A DNA stretch of 64,000 nucleotides from Planctomycetota bacterium (GTDB lineage: Bacteria > Planctomycetota > Planctomycetia > Pirellulales > Pirellulaceae), in contig JAPOIJ010000003.1 in assembly GCA_029979005.1 (NCBI GenBank), positions 1-64,000 of the forward strand. The letters run 5' to 3'. A program made the translations under genes and the position numbers. Within the stretch, counting starts at the first letter, position 1; each line of letters starts with the position of its first letter. Below, piece by piece: positions 7,865 through 18,445 of this stretch. The notes beneath the pieces were generated by a model, which did no database searches, was not told the DNA's origin, and was given only the letters and a program-made list of their open reading frames with translations.

Positions 7865-10645
7865 TTACCAATCGTATTTTTGTTGAAAGACAGTTCGGCC
7901 TTTGGGCAAATCTATTTCCGCGACCACGTAACCGTTCTGGTCTTTCGATAATTCGATTTTCGTTGCCCCCGAAAATTGGGTGGTCCATCGATCGCCAAAG
8001 ACAATCGAATTCCCTTTAATCGTCGCCTGATCAGATCGTCCAACCAGATAGTAAAGCTTGCAGGGCTGTTCAGCTTCGATGGTAAATTTCCGAGAGATTA
8101 GTGGACGTTCATCTTCCAGAATTGGGATAGGCTGGTCTTCAATCGCGATGCCGTCCAATTGATAGTTAAAGATCGGCCGACGATTTTCATCGAAACGATA
8201 CCCTTTAAACAGCGGAGAATCGGGCCCTTTGGCTTTGTTCCACTGGCTGGGCTTAGAATTTTTAGAAAACACAATTGCTTCGGGTAGTTCAAGGAGGTTT
8301 TCTCCTAATGGAGCCTCGAAACCCTGACCGCGACCCGTCCAGTGTCGTGATGCATCGATAAAGTTTTCCTGCCAGAGAAGTGCCAACCGGCATAGTTCTG
8401 CATCAAAGGCGAGGTTGACCTCTTCCGGGTAGCCAACGCCGACCGCACGGGCGCCGGCTCCCTCAATAAAGTTTCGATAGATCTTTGGTGTATCACCTGG
8501 TGTTAATTCCATCTTGGAACGAACTAAGCCTTTTGGTTTAGCGGCTTTATCACCGTCCTCGAGGAATTTCCAAATCGAATCGATTTGCTGATGGGTATCG
8601 CCGTTAAGGATATCGGGATAGTACGATTTCCCGCCGGGCCAGGATTCAGGCATTCGTGTTCCGCGGCGAAAATTGGACGGTTTCAACATGTACATTTGGA
8701 ACCAATCTCGATTCAACCGCTTGGTCATGGTCGTTAAATCAATCGCTTGAACCCCGGTTGCGGGATATTTTCCAAAAGTATGACACTTGATGCAGGACAA
8801 GGCTTGATCGCCGGCGAAGAACCTACCGTGAGATTTAATTTTTCTTTCCGATTCCGATTGTGTTACAGGAGGGACATTTTTCAGTTTATCGAAAGCAACG
8901 AATTCATCCGCAAGGGTTCCGAGATTGTCAGCGCCGAATTTTGGCATGCGGGTTAACATGTAGGGGCGATCTTTGGCGCTCTCAAGGAGAACCTTGTCGA
9001 GCCATTTGCGATTTAGTTTTGCACCAATGGATTTCAACGCAGGTGGATGTTGTCCCTCGTCTCCCATTTCGGCCTGTGTTCCCGTGAACCATTTTTTTCG
9101 TCCATAGATTTCCAGAGAATCTCCCCGCATATCAACGACGCCACCTCGGATCGAGCGATCACTCATTTGGCGGTTGTGACATGCATAACAATTAAGCGTT
9201 ACCAGTTTTTCGTGGATGAGTTGTTCTGAATTTCTGGTTTGAGTCTTTGAGTTTTGCTCTGAATTGATTGCTTCGGCAATGCACTTGCGTTGGAATGCGC
9301 TGAGTCCAAACTCAACGGCGGATTGTGTGTCAGAAAGACAACCAACGAGCGGGTTCATTTTTGAAAATGGTGCGGGAGTCGGCAAAGTTGAATTGATAAC
9401 CTGAGCTTCGCCAAGATTGCTTTTAGGCAGTTTCATTTCGTGGCAGGATGCACAGCCGACCGACTGGAAGTAACTCTTGCCCAGTGCAGCTTTTTTTAAA
9501 TCCAGAACAAAAGGCTGGTTGTCTGGGTCAATTACGATTTCCCGAGTTGGCCGTAACAATGAGTCAAAACTGACTTCTTTTAATCCATTTCCATTGACGA
9601 TTAGGCGAATCTCTTCGCCGCCTTGAAACTCAAAAAACTCAACGCGAACTTCATGGATACCCGCGGGAATTGAAACTTCTTTTTCGACAGAATTCATTCC
9701 ATGGATTCCATCGTTATCAACAATGGTGTTCCCATCGATAATCAATCGTGAACCATCATCCGAAGTTAATTTAAATCGGTATTTGCCTTCGGCCGGGGTT
9801 TCCCAAAATCCGGTAAACACGATTCCGAAATGATCTTTCGCTTTCCCAAGCTGGACATCAAAGCCACTGGTAGTACCTCTTGAAACGGGTTTGAGCTGTT
9901 CGAAATCCGGTAATTTTTCCCATTTGCCTTCGTAGTAGGCGAAGTTGATTTTTGCTTCGACTACAGCATCGCGGATCAAGTACGCTGCAATGTTCTGAGC
10001 TTCGGCATCGGTGAGATTGAATTGAGGCATGCGCCCGGAGGGACGTGTGTGCAGAGGGTTTTTGATGAATTCTGCCAAACTCGTGAGTGAATATTTGTTT
10101 TCGAGTGAACCGAGTGGAATCGAAGTAGCAATTTTTACATCTTCATTCTGAGGGTTATGGCATGCGACACACCCAACTGAGTGGAACAGTTGCTCTCCAA
10201 GACTGACAGATTTTGAGTTGGAATTTTGTTTTGTGACCGTTCCCGTTGAGGCGAGAAAGTGCGCTAAAGATTCAGCAATGAGCTGTTGTTCAGTTTCACT
10301 TTTCCCTGCCAGCACATTCGGCATGGTGGTGCCGGGTTTTACGTGTTGGGGATTGAGCAAATAGGATTGAAAGTACTCCGGGAGGATTCGCCCGCCAACC
10401 TCTGACAGAACAGGAGCCTGCTTGGGCTGTACCGACCAATTTGATTTGGCTTTATGGCAGGACGCACAATTCAACTCGTTTATAAGTAGGTTTCCGCGTT
10501 CAACGTTGGTAATCGTTTCTGCATCTGTGAATCTTTCCACCCCTGGAATGATTGGATGCTTCTCATTGTTTTCTGAGAATGCGGGTTGAGCCAGAAAGCT
10601 CATCGCTGAAAAAATAGATAGAATGAATTTTGTTTTAACGGTCAT
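7865..10645 (-). CDS. five-heme c-type cytochrome with PA14 domain
   Basis: 926 residues with a signal peptide (about 1-24). Five CxxCH motifs are visible, with first cysteines at 60 (CASCH), 159 (CVACH), 398 (CASCH), 486 (CYACH) and 618 (CIKCH). Between hemes 2 and 3, residues about 235-355 form a PA14-type carbohydrate-binding domain (GFWETPAEGKYRFKLTSDDG, then LIIDGNTIVDNDG). The C-terminal ~250 residues are a beta-rich region without a family I can name. The architecture suggests an envelope electron carrier that touches glycans. It is the first gene of a probable operon with the propeller protein. No cytochrome maturation gene lies nearby. Confidence 0.88.
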   Translation of the reverse strand: MTVKTKFILSIFSAMSFLAQPAFSENNEKHPIIPGVERFTDAETITNVERGNLLINELNCASCHKAKSNWSVQPKQAPVLSEVGGRILPEYFQSYLLNPQHVKPGTTMPNVLAGKSETEQQLIAESLAHFLASTGTVTKQNSNSKSVSLGEQLFHSVGCVACHNPQNEDVKIATSIPLGSLENKYSLTSLAEFIKNPLHTRPSGRMPQFNLTDAEAQNIAAYLIRDAVVEAKINFAYYEGKWEKLPDFEQLKPVSRGTTSGFDVQLGKAKDHFGIVFTGFWETPAEGKYRFKLTSDDGSRLIIDGNTIVDNDGIHGMNSVEKEVSIPAGIHEVRVEFFEFQGGEEIRLIVNGNGLKEVSFDSLLRPTREIVIDPDNQPFVLDLKKAALGKSYFQSVGCASCHEMKLPKSNLGEAQVINSTLPTPAPFSKMNPLVGCLSDTQSAVEFGLSAFQRKCIAEAINSEQNSKTQTRNSEQLIHEKLVTLNCYACHNRQMSDRSIRGGVVDMRGDSLEIYGRKKWFTGTQAEMGDEGQHPPALKSIGAKLNRKWLDKVLLESAKDRPYMLTRMPKFGADNLGTLADEFVAFDKLKNVPPVTQSESERKIKSHGRFFAGDQALSCIKCHTFGKYPATGVQAIDLTTMTKRLNRDWFQMYMLKPSNFRRGTRMPESWPGGKSYYPDILNGDTHQQIDSIWKFLEDGDKAAKPKGLVRSKMELTPGDTPKIYRNFIEGAGARAVGVGYPEEVNLAFDAELCRLALLWQENFIDASRHWTGRGQGFEAPLGENLLELPEAIVFSKNSKPSQWNKAKGPDSPLFKGYRFDENRRPIFNYQLDGIAIEDQPIPILEDERPLISRKFTIEAEQPCKLYYLVGRSDQATIKGNSIVFGDRWTTQFSGATKIELSKDQNGYVVAEIDLPKGRTVFQQKYDW

Positions 10646-10743
10646 AGCAGTAGTTGGCTAGATTCGAATTAGGTTGCGTGTTCGATGCGGTAAACTATAA
10701 ATCAACTAAGGGTTCGAAAGGAAGATCAGAGCCCGCGGCATGA

Positions 10744-12243
10744 CTAGCGTTTTGGTTTTTTCTTGTTGCTGAATGAAGGGTGTCGCGGACTGCTTCCAAA
10801 GTATTCCGATTGATCAAAAATTTGATCAGCATCTTCATCGGTTTCCCGTGGATCGTTGGTAGAGAGCAATTCAGCTTTTAAGGACTTAATCAGTTTGGAT
10901 TTGATCTTGAGGTATTTTTCTTCATCTGCAACGTTGACCAACTGTGCCGGGTCATGAATTAAATCATAAAGCTCCCACTCGGGACGCTTGGCGAATGCGA
11001 GTTTGTATTTAAGCTGATGCTCGGCGTCTTTGTTTTGGTTTTCAACCATGTAGGTTTTCGTCGGTCCATTATCACAATCACCGAGCCAACTGCCTGGTAG
11101 GTTTGCCAGTTGGTGGTTGGGTGTCCCGGATGGCCAGCGATCCGGTCGATAGTTGTGAATTAAGAGAAACTTGTCGGTCCGGACTGCGCGCATTGGCGTG
11201 CCGCCAGTATCGTCTCCTTCTTGGCAGGGGACGTGTCTTTCTTTTCCCGTAAACACACGATTTCGAGAGGCTTCTACTCGGCCGGACTTTTTAGATGTCA
11301 GAATATTGATCCAGCTTTTTCCAGTCATGCTACTTGGAATCGGAAGTCCAGCGGCATCTAGAAACGTTGGTGCTAAATCGGTTGTGCTAACGAAATCAGT
11401 GACCTGACGCCCCGGAGGAATTTTTTTGGGCCAGCGAACGGCCATTGGTACCCTTGCGCCGCTGTCATAAAGATTACTCTTGCAACGAGGGAACGGCATC
11501 CCATGATCGCCGGTCACAACGACAAGGGTCGAATCCAGTAGGTTGAGGGATTCGAGTTTAGATATTGCTCGGTTTACATCGCTGTCAAAACGTTGAACCT
11601 CAAAATAGTAATCGGCGACATCGGAGCGAATGACTTCGCTATCCGGGTAATGTTCAAACAACTTGATCTTACTCAAGTCCATGCCACTTTCACGTCCCGA
11701 GTTGAGCTTGTAACCACGATGAGGGTCGGAAGCGCCCAGCCAAAAACAGAAGGGTTGGTCTCGCGGCCACGCTTCGAGAAATTTATCAAAATTCGGGTAT
11801 CGCTTACCGGCAGGATGCCCTCCGGAAGTCTGAAGCCAGTTGTCGACTTTCCCCGGCCCCCAGCTTTTTCGCCAATGTCCGGTGAAGTATCCCGATTCAG
11901 CAAGAAGGTGTGGATAAGTTTGGTGGCGAGTATCCAAAATGCTGTGTAAATTTCCACCGTGCCCCAGTCGCCAATGATATTGCCCGGTAAGGATGGCGTT
12001 GCGAGATGGAGTGCAGGAGGGAGAGGAGATGTAAGCGTTTTCAAAAAGAACGCCTTCTTTTGCAATACGATCAAAGGCTGGTGTCTTCACCACGGGATCA
12101 CCATAGGCTCCAGCGTGAGGCCAGCCCCAATCGTCGGCGATGCAGAATAGGATATTTGGTCGGTCGTCGGCGAGAATGATATTCGCAGAGGAAGATGTGG
12201 CCAAGCCAAGTAAAAACAAAATCAAAACTGCCCTGTAATTCAT
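10744..12243 (-). CDS. type I sulfatase, CTPSR active site
   Basis: About 499 residues, secreted. I chose the start at 12243 (MNYRAVLIL) rather than 12267 because an AAGGA sequence sits 9 bases upstream and the signal peptide begins directly. Asp37-Asp38 (ADDWGW) and Cys77 in C-T-P-S-R followed by NAILTG give the metal site and the formylglycine residue; TGDHGMPFPR supplies the later metal ligands. The DDWGWPHAGAYGD opening is shared with many planctomycete and Bacteroidetes heparan/choline-sulfatase-like enzymes, but the substrate is not assignable. The C-terminus is basic (KKKPKR). The next sulfatase is divergent, across a gap of about 300 bases. Confidence 0.92.
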   Translation of the reverse strand: MNYRAVLILFLLGLATSSSANIILADDRPNILFCIADDWGWPHAGAYGDPVVKTPAFDRIAKEGVLFENAYISSPSCTPSRNAILTGQYHWRLGHGGNLHSILDTRHQTYPHLLAESGYFTGHWRKSWGPGKVDNWLQTSGGHPAGKRYPNFDKFLEAWPRDQPFCFWLGASDPHRGYKLNSGRESGMDLSKIKLFEHYPDSEVIRSDVADYYFEVQRFDSDVNRAISKLESLNLLDSTLVVVTGDHGMPFPRCKSNLYDSGARVPMAVRWPKKIPPGRQVTDFVSTTDLAPTFLDAAGLPIPSSMTGKSWINILTSKKSGRVEASRNRVFTGKERHVPCQEGDDTGGTPMRAVRTDKFLLIHNYRPDRWPSGTPNHQLANLPGSWLGDCDNGPTKTYMVENQNKDAEHQLKYKLAFAKRPEWELYDLIHDPAQLVNVADEEKYLKIKSKLIKSLKAELLSTNDPRETDEDADQIFDQSEYFGSSPRHPSFSNKKKPKR

Positions 12244-12549
12244 CTTGCAAATTCCTTTTTGAGCCATTCACGGCAATACGATCTAACGCTTTGCAAAGAC
12301 ATTATGACAAGCGATTGAGGCTCAATCATCCAAATTTTGCAATTAAAGTTTGTTTTTATCGGTAAATCAAGACTCATCGTCACACGCAATCCACGCATTG
12401 TTGCGATGGTTATTGACAGTCGCGGCGGGAACAGTTTTCAAGAGATGCAAGAGTGAGCATCAATGCAGGATTTACTTGAAGAGGGTGGCACATCGTGTAA
12501 ACTTTGAATGACGTGGATCAACTAATGCCCTTAGCCTTGCAGATATCTA
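12244..12549. other. intergenic region between two divergent sulfatases
   Basis: About 306 bases with no convincing ORF or RNA gene. It must hold the promoters of both flanking sulfatases. The AGGA used by the left gene is at its left edge. A TGGCAC at 12486-12491 resembles a sigma-54 -24 box but lacks a -12 GC at the right distance. No clear inverted repeat was seen. Confidence 0.5.
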
Positions 12550-14187
12550 ATGAAAAAATTAATTTCGTCGTTGGCGTTTTCTATCGGGATGTTTACTGGC
12601 GTGCTCGTCATCTCAATGACGGTAGGAACGGCGTCAGCAGATAATTCAAATCCATTGTTATCTCCAGCATTAAAAAAGTCAGTGTCGGAGGTGAAGCCGA
12701 ATATTCTGTTTATTTTCACCGACGATCACGCCTATCAATCAATCAGTGCTTACGGTTCAAAAATAAACAAAACGCCAAACATAGATCGATTGGCACGTGA
12801 GGGTTTGAGGTTCGATCGATGTTATGTAACCAACAGTATTTGTGGTCCGATGCGTGCGGTCATTCAAACGGGAAAATATTCGCACATCAATGGGTTTTGT
12901 GTAAACGGAAATAAATTTGATGGAACTCAGCAAACGTTTCCAAAATTACTGCAGAAGGCTGGTTACCAAACAGCAGTCGTCGGTAAGTGGCACCTCGGCA
13001 CTCACATGGCACCTCAGGGATTTGATTATTCCGAGGTCTTGATTGGCCAAGGTCCTTACTACAATCCACCGATGTTGAAGAACGGGGAAAAGACGAAACA
13101 TATTGGCTATACGACGGATATCATTACCGACCTTGCGCTCAATTGGCTTACCAAAGAACGGGATCAAGAAAAGCCATTCATGCTGATGTACCAGCATAAG
13201 GCGCCTCACCGTAATTGGCAGCCCGGCCCTGACTATCTCAACATGTATGATGACGTGACAATTCCAGAACCGGAGACGTTATTTGATTCGTACGAAGGTC
13301 GAGGCAAGCCTGCACGCACGCAGGACATGTCGATTGAAAAAACGATGACGGCCAAGGATTTAAAGTTAGTAGCCCCCGGGAATTTAACGCCCGAACAACT
13401 GAAGGTTTGGAACGCTGCTTACGAGCCAAAGAACAAGCGATTCAGAGAAGCAAATCTAACGGGTAAGGAATTGATTCGCTGGAAATATCAGCGATACCTC
13501 AAAGATTATCTTCGCTGTATTGCGTCGGTTGACGATAACATTGGCCGCATGCTGGCGTACCTCGACAGCTCTGGCTTGGCAGACAATACGATGGTCATCT
13601 ATTGTTCAGATCAAGGGTTTTATCTGGGTGAGCACGGTTGGTTTGATAAACGCTGGATGTATGAAGAGTCATTACGGACGCCTTTTATTGTTCGTTGGCC
13701 CGGGCAGGTTGCTCCCGGTACGGTGAACAGCAGTGATATTGTTTCACCCATCGATTTCGCATCTACGTTTTGCGAAATTGCGGGTGTAAAGATACCGGAT
13801 GATCTTCAGGGACACAGTTTGGTTCCGATCTTGCGAGGTAAAACTCCTGAGGATTGGCGAACTGTGTTTTACTACCAGTATTATGAATATCCCGGCGCTC
13901 ACTCTGTTCGCCGGCACTACGGCGTAACCGACGGAAGGCACAAGTTAATTCGTTTTTACGAGCCGGACGTCGATGAATGGGAGATGTTTGATCTCGCGTC
14001 AGACCCAAACGAAATGACAAGCATTTATGGTGATCCTAAAGCCGCGGATGACCAAGCAAGAATGATGGCGGAATTAAATCGTTTACGAGCGGAGTTAAAA
14101 GTCACAGAAGAAGATCCACCTCAGTCGATCCGAAAGAAGCGACAACCTCGCAATAATGCTAAACCTCAAAAGAAGGGAAATGGCTAA
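12550..14187 (+). CDS. type I sulfatase with CGPMR active-site motif
   Basis: 545 residues with an N-terminal signal ([20 protein letters not shown]). Asp58-Asp59 (FTDDH) begin the metal site. The formylglycine motif is C98-G-P-M101-R102, where Met replaces the usual Ser; the rest of the signature ([10 protein letters not shown]) is intact. GKWHLG and [12 protein letters not shown] are present, so it looks catalytically complete. Related to the NSICGPxRAV subgroup common in PVC and Bacteroidetes polysaccharide loci. The basic tail ([15 protein letters not shown]) is low complexity. Convergent with the serine dehydratase gene, leaving only 15 bases between stops. Confidence 0.92.
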   Translation: MKKLISSLAFSIGMFTGVLVISMTVGTASADNSNPLLSPALKKSVSEVKPNILFIFTDDHAYQSISAYGSKINKTPNIDRLAREGLRFDRCYVTNSICGPMRAVIQTGKYSHINGFCVNGNKFDGTQQTFPKLLQKAGYQTAVVGKWHLGTHMAPQGFDYSEVLIGQGPYYNPPMLKNGEKTKHIGYTTDIITDLALNWLTKERDQEKPFMLMYQHKAPHRNWQPGPDYLNMYDDVTIPEPETLFDSYEGRGKPARTQDMSIEKTMTAKDLKLVAPGNLTPEQLKVWNAAYEPKNKRFREANLTGKELIRWKYQRYLKDYLRCIASVDDNIGRMLAYLDSSGLADNTMVIYCSDQGFYLGEHGWFDKRWMYEESLRTPFIVRWPGQVAPGTVNSSDIVSPIDFASTFCEIAGVKIPDDLQGHSLVPILRGKTPEDWRTVFYYQYYEYPGAHSVRRHYGVTDGRHKLIRFYEPDVDEWEMFDLASDPNEMTSIYGDPKAADDQARMMAELNRLRAELKVTEEDPPQSIRKKRQPRNNAKPQKKGNG

Positions 14188-14202
14188 GCCACGCCTTAGT
14201 CT

Positions 14203-15576
14203 TTAGCATTCGATTACGTTGACTGCTAAACCGCCTCGTGCGGTCTCTTTGTATTTGGTTTGCATATCTTTGCCGGTATCTCTCATCGTCTTAATGACTT
14301 TGTCGAGTGATACAAAATGGTTGCCGTCGCCACGAAGTGCAAGTCTTGCGGCATTGATAGCTTTGACGGCAGCCATTGCATTTCTTTCAATGCAGGGAAC
14401 TTGAACCAGTCCTCCAATCGGATCACAAGTTAAGCCAAGGTTGTGCTCCATACCGATTTCGGCCGCATTTTCTACTTGGGCAGGGGTTCCTCCGAGCACT
14501 TCAGCCAGGCCGGCGGCTGCCATTGAGCAGGCAGATCCAACTTCACCCTGGCAGCCCACCTCAGCACCTGAAATCGAGGCATTAATTTTAAAGAGCGTAC
14601 CAATGGCGGCTGCAGTCAGTAGAAACCGAACAATACCATCTTCGCTGGATCCTTTGCAAAATCGCCGATAGTAGTGCAGCACCGCTGGAATAATGCCGGC
14701 CGCCCCATTGGTTGGGGCAGTCACTACCCGCCCTCCTGCTGCATTCTCTTCATTGACAGCGAGAGCCCACAGATTTACCCAATCCATACGGCTGTTGAAA
14801 ATATCGTCGTTAGAAGAATCCGTTTGCAACTTGCGAAACATGTGCGCTGCTCGACGTTTGACTTTTAATCCGCCCGGAAGAATGCCTTCTTCCTGGCAAC
14901 CACGGGAAACACAGGCTTCCATGACCGACCAAATTTGCAGCAGCCTTGTTCGCGTCTCCTGTTCAGTTCGCCAAGCAGATTCGTTTTTCAGCATCAATGT
15001 GCTGATTGAAAACCCATTGTTTTCGCAGAGTTGAAGTAACTCGTTTCCCGTTTGAAAGGGATATGCAAGTTGAGTTGAATCCGGAACGATTCGATCAGTC
15101 GAAGATGCGGTTTCATCAATAACAAACCCTCCACCTACAGAATAGTAAATGCGGTGAAGTATTTCATTTCCAGTTGCGTCACGTGCTGTAAATCGAATGG
15201 CATTGGAATGGAAATCGAGCACTATTCCGGAAAAGAGAAGATTCTCTTTTATCCGAAAGGGAAGCTCTCGTTTTCCAAGAATCGATATGGACTCACGTTC
15301 TTCGACGTTGCGGAGCAACGACAGCATGGATTCGGGGTGGACGGATTCCGGCGCGTGTCCGGCGAGACCGGCGACTACGGCTTTGTCGCTGCCATGCCCT
15401 TTTCCCGTCGCCCCGAGGGATCCGCAAAGTTCAACGGTCAGTGAGTCGGTCTTTCGAAGCAGATTTTCAGAATCGAGTTGATTTGCAAACATCAACGCCG
15501 CGCGCATTGGGCCGACCGTATGCGAACTCGACGGTCCAATGCCTATTGAAAAAAGCTCGAAGGTACTGATTGCCAT
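14203..15576 (-). CDS. sdaA: L-serine ammonia-lyase (L-serine dehydratase), single chain
   Basis: Converts L-serine to pyruvate and ammonia with a [4Fe-4S] cluster, in the cytoplasm. The start at 15576 ([24 protein letters not shown]) matches the conserved family N-terminus; an upstream in-frame start at 15633 would add 19 residues without family support. The beta domain ([13 protein letters not shown]) and the alpha domain with its conserved cysteine segments ([13 protein letters not shown] and [16 protein letters not shown]) are both present, giving the full length of one-chain bacterial enzymes. It is one of only two plainly metabolic cytoplasmic genes here and has no evident link to the sulfatases. 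Confidence 0.95.
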   Translation of the reverse strand: MAISTFELFSIGIGPSSSHTVGPMRAALMFANQLDSENLLRKTDSLTVELCGSLGATGKGHGSDKAVVAGLAGHAPESVHPESMLSLLRNVEERESISILGKRELPFRIKENLLFSGIVLDFHSNAIRFTARDATGNEILHRIYYSVGGGFVIDETASSTDRIVPDSTQLAYPFQTGNELLQLCENNGFSISTLMLKNESAWRTEQETRTRLLQIWSVMEACVSRGCQEEGILPGGLKVKRRAAHMFRKLQTDSSNDDIFNSRMDWVNLWALAVNEENAAGGRVVTAPTNGAAGIIPAVLHYYRRFCKGSSEDGIVRFLLTAAAIGTLFKINASISGAEVGCQGEVGSACSMAAAGLAEVLGGTPAQVENAAEIGMEHNLGLTCDPIGGLVQVPCIERNAMAAVKAINAARLALRGDGNHFVSLDKVIKTMRDTGKDMQTKYKETARGGLAVNVIEC

Positions 15577-15708
15577 TTTAATTGTCCGCTGTTTGGGGAT
15601 CGCTTTGAATGTGAATTCGCATGAACGCTGCAAATATGCGGGAGTTAGAATTAAGGAAAATCGGTACGAGCGTATATTGGGTATTGTTTGGATTAGATCG
15701 CGGACTTT

Positions 15709-16338
15709 TTAAATTCGAATAACCATGTCAGCGATCGGCCGCCGAACTTTTTGGTTATGCTGAGCCGAATCATCATCGGCTCGATAACCAATTGGAATGA
15801 CAAGCACTGCGTCGAGTTGATGTTGTCCTAGGTTTAATATTTCGTTGTATTCTTGTGGGATAAAACCCTCCATTGGACAGGCGTCGATTTCCAACGTTGC
15901 GCAGGCTGCCATGACAGTTCCCAAAGCGATGTACGCTTGTTTTGCTGCCCAATGGCTCAGGGATTCGGGAGACATGCGCGTCATGGAACCGATCATCACT
16001 TCACAGTATTCCTGCATTGTCCCTTCCGCCAGATTTCGCTGGGATTCCACCATGGAGACATATTCGCGAATGTAAGTCGCATCGACATCGGTTCGAGCTG
16101 CAATGATTAAAACGTGTGAGGCATCGGCAACCTGCCGTTGCCCGTAAGAGGAAGCGATAAGTTTATCCTGAAGTTCCTGGTTCTTTAGGACCACAAATTT
16201 GAAAGGTTGTAATCCGTAGGAAGTCGGAGTCAAGTTAGTTATTTCAAGTAACTCGTCGACGATTGTTTCGTCGACAAGTTTTTGGGGATCAAATTTTTTC
16301 GTAGCATATCGCCAGCGCATGGCGTCTGAAATTTTCAT
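15709..16338 (-). CDS. NAD(P)H-dependent nitroreductase (NfsB-like)
   Basis: About 209 residues. I chose the start at 16338 (MKISDAMRWRYATKKFD), where similarity to the family begins; the open frame extends to 16389. An FMN-dependent reductase of the NfsB/oxygen-insensitive nitroreductase family: the RYATKKFD opening, TPTSYGLQPFKF and AAKQAYIALGTVMAACATL are characteristic. The physiological substrate (quinone, nitro compound or other electrophile) is unknown. Cytoplasmic. It lies upstream of the serine dehydratase on the same strand with about 130 bases between, so co-transcription is possible but not shown. Confidence 0.9.
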   Translation of the reverse strand: MKISDAMRWRYATKKFDPQKLVDETIVDELLEITNLTPTSYGLQPFKFVVLKNQELQDKLIASSYGQRQVADASHVLIIAARTDVDATYIREYVSMVESQRNLAEGTMQEYCEVMIGSMTRMSPESLSHWAAKQAYIALGTVMAACATLEIDACPMEGFIPQEYNEILNLGQHQLDAVLVIPIGYRADDDSAQHNQKVRRPIADMVIRI

Positions 16339-16633
16339 GATAAAGCAGTGCAGATAAAGAGTAGGTCGAAGGAAATTAGTCTCATTCAAATAAGGCTTTT
16401 GAATTACCTGTTTATAATTTTACCAATCAATTGCGACAACCGATGCTTTGCAGTGTAGTCAATGGATTTGTTTGAGTTAGTGCGTAGAGCGAGGTAAAGT
16501 GTTGAGATGGGTTCAAAACAAACGCTAAATGATTGGAAAATAAATGCGTCTCTTAATTTAGCCCGGCTTGCATACGTGTGACTGGGTCTTATGGACGAAT
16601 TTTATTTCTTTCACTAACTGAAATGATTTCTAC

Positions 16634-18421
16634 ATGTTGGAACGATTCGTTGATTCATTGTTTGCAAGCCTGTTAGTAAGTTTGGCAATTGTGTTTGCAT
16701 CATGCGAGCTAATGGCGTTAGAGACTTTGAGGAGTGAGGATGAAGCGTCTCCGCCGAATGTACTTTTTATCTCACTCGATGATCTTAATGACTGGGTCGG
16801 CTGTCTCGGCGGTCACCCACAGGCACATACACCAAACTTAGATCGACTTGCGTCGACCGGCGTTTTGTTTACTAACGCGCATTGTCCGGCTCCCGCCTGC
16901 AACCCTTCTCGAACCGCCATCATGACGGGAATTCCACCGTACCAGTCCGGTTTGTATGACAACCGGCAAAAAATGAGGTTGGTTTTACCGGATGCGGAGT
17001 TGTTGCCAAGGTATCTTTCCCGGCATGGATACTGGTCGGCGGGTTCGGGGAAATTGCTGCACTACTTTATTGATGCAGAATCGTGGAATGAATACTTTCC
17101 GAATAAGGAAACTGAAAACCCTTTTCCGCGAACCCTAATGCCGGAGCAGCGTCCGGTGAGCCTTCCTCTTGGTGGAGATTGGCAATACCGCGAGACCGAT
17201 TGGGCGCCGTTAGATGCAACCAATGAGGAGTATGGTGGTGACTGGTTGGTTTCTGACTGGATCGGAAAGCAACTGAAGAAAAAACACGAAAAGCCATTTT
17301 TTCTCGCCTGCGGTATTTATCGACCACACGAGCCATGGTTCGTGCCCAAAAAATATTTTGATCAATTTCCAATTGAGACAATCCAGTTACCACCGGGTTA
17401 CCGAGCAGATGATCTTGAGGATTTGCCCGACGAAGGCAAGCGACGTGGCCCGAATCGTTATTTCGAACACATCCGAAAACACGATCAATGGAAACAAGGC
17501 GTGCAAGGCTACCTTGCTTCCATTGCTTTTGCAGATGAGATGGTTGGCCGCGTTCTTGATGCTTTGCAGGCGGGCCCCAACCGCGATAATACGATTGTCA
17601 TTTTATGGAGTGATCACGGTTGGCATCTCGGTGAAAAACAGCACTGGCAAAAGTATACCGCGTGGCGAGCGTGTACTCGGGTTCCTTTGATCGTTCGTGT
17701 TCCAGCCCAAACGCCTGGTCTCAAAGAAGGAACGCAGGCAGGTGGCGTTTGTGATCAACCGGTTAATTTGAGCAGCCTCTTTTCGACCGTTACCGAGCTG
17801 GTTGGGCACTCTCGGCAAGTGAATCCTGAGACGCCCAGTCTCGTGCCATTGCTCAGAAATCCGTCGTCTGACTGGGATCACGTTGCCGTGACTTGTTTAA
17901 GTGAACCGGGCAGTTATGGATTGAGTACTTCTGACTGGCGGTACATTCGTTACGCAAAAGGAGGGGAAGAGCTCTATCGGATATCAACCGACCCATACGA
18001 ATGGGATAATTTGGCGTCTGTTGCCGAGTATCAAAGTGTCATCAGACAATTAAACGGGAAAGCGCCTGTTCGGTTTGCACCTAAGCAAGAGTTTCAGGGT
18101 GCAGCTTTCAGCAAGGTAGTTTTACCCATGAAATTTTCCTCGCCTCCACCGTCTTCATCACCCATTGGCCGTAGGTTTCAAGTTGAGTTTGATAACCAAA
18201 CGGATGCTCCTGTGTTTCTGTATTGGCGAGATCAAAAAAATGGCGTAAAGCTTTATGGTAAGATAGACACGGGAGCTCAACGGCGGCAATATACCCGAAA
18301 GGGTGCTGTCTGGATGATTACAAAAAAGCAGATCAAACTTTCAGACGACCAGTGGCGTGAGTTGGGCCATTTTGTAATTGGCGATGGGTCGAGCCGAGCA
18401 GTTATTCGAAAAAATAAGTAG
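16634..18421 (+). CDS. iduronate-2-sulfatase-like sulfatase with C-terminal VHL-like beta domain
   Basis: 595 residues with a signal peptide (LFASLLVSLAIVFASC). The sulfatase domain has Asp49-Asp50 in LDDLNDWVG, Cys89 in C-N-P-S-R, GSGKLLH and WSDHGWHLGEKQHW, typical of the DDLNDW (iduronate-2-sulfatase/choline-sulfatase-like) group. From about residue 515 a second unit follows after a Pro/Ser linker (PPPSSSPIG): VEFDNQTDAPVFLYW, then a Gly, LYGKIDTG, QYTRKGAVWMI. This order matches the von Hippel-Lindau beta domain pattern (F-x-N-x-T, LYW, Y-x-x-I-x-x-G, T-x-x-G-x-x-W). The VHL assignment is by eye and needs a profile search. Forms a likely two-gene unit with the next sulfatase (24 bases apart). 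Confidence 0.9.
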   Translation: MLERFVDSLFASLLVSLAIVFASCELMALETLRSEDEASPPNVLFISLDDLNDWVGCLGGHPQAHTPNLDRLASTGVLFTNAHCPAPACNPSRTAIMTGIPPYQSGLYDNRQKMRLVLPDAELLPRYLSRHGYWSAGSGKLLHYFIDAESWNEYFPNKETENPFPRTLMPEQRPVSLPLGGDWQYRETDWAPLDATNEEYGGDWLVSDWIGKQLKKKHEKPFFLACGIYRPHEPWFVPKKYFDQFPIETIQLPPGYRADDLEDLPDEGKRRGPNRYFEHIRKHDQWKQGVQGYLASIAFADEMVGRVLDALQAGPNRDNTIVILWSDHGWHLGEKQHWQKYTAWRACTRVPLIVRVPAQTPGLKEGTQAGGVCDQPVNLSSLFSTVTELVGHSRQVNPETPSLVPLLRNPSSDWDHVAVTCLSEPGSYGLSTSDWRYIRYAKGGEELYRISTDPYEWDNLASVAEYQSVIRQLNGKAPVRFAPKQEFQGAAFSKVVLPMKFSSPPPSSSPIGRRFQVEFDNQTDAPVFLYWRDQKNGVKLYGKIDTGAQRRQYTRKGAVWMITKKQIKLSDDQWRELGHFVIGDGSSRAVIRKNK

Positions 18422-18445
18422 CATGATATTAATCAGAGGGTGGCG

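Noticed and set aside
12486-12502. TGGCAC before the sulfatase at 12550, as a possible second sigma-54 promoter.
   Set aside because: The -12 element is missing: there is no GC 12 bases after the GG.
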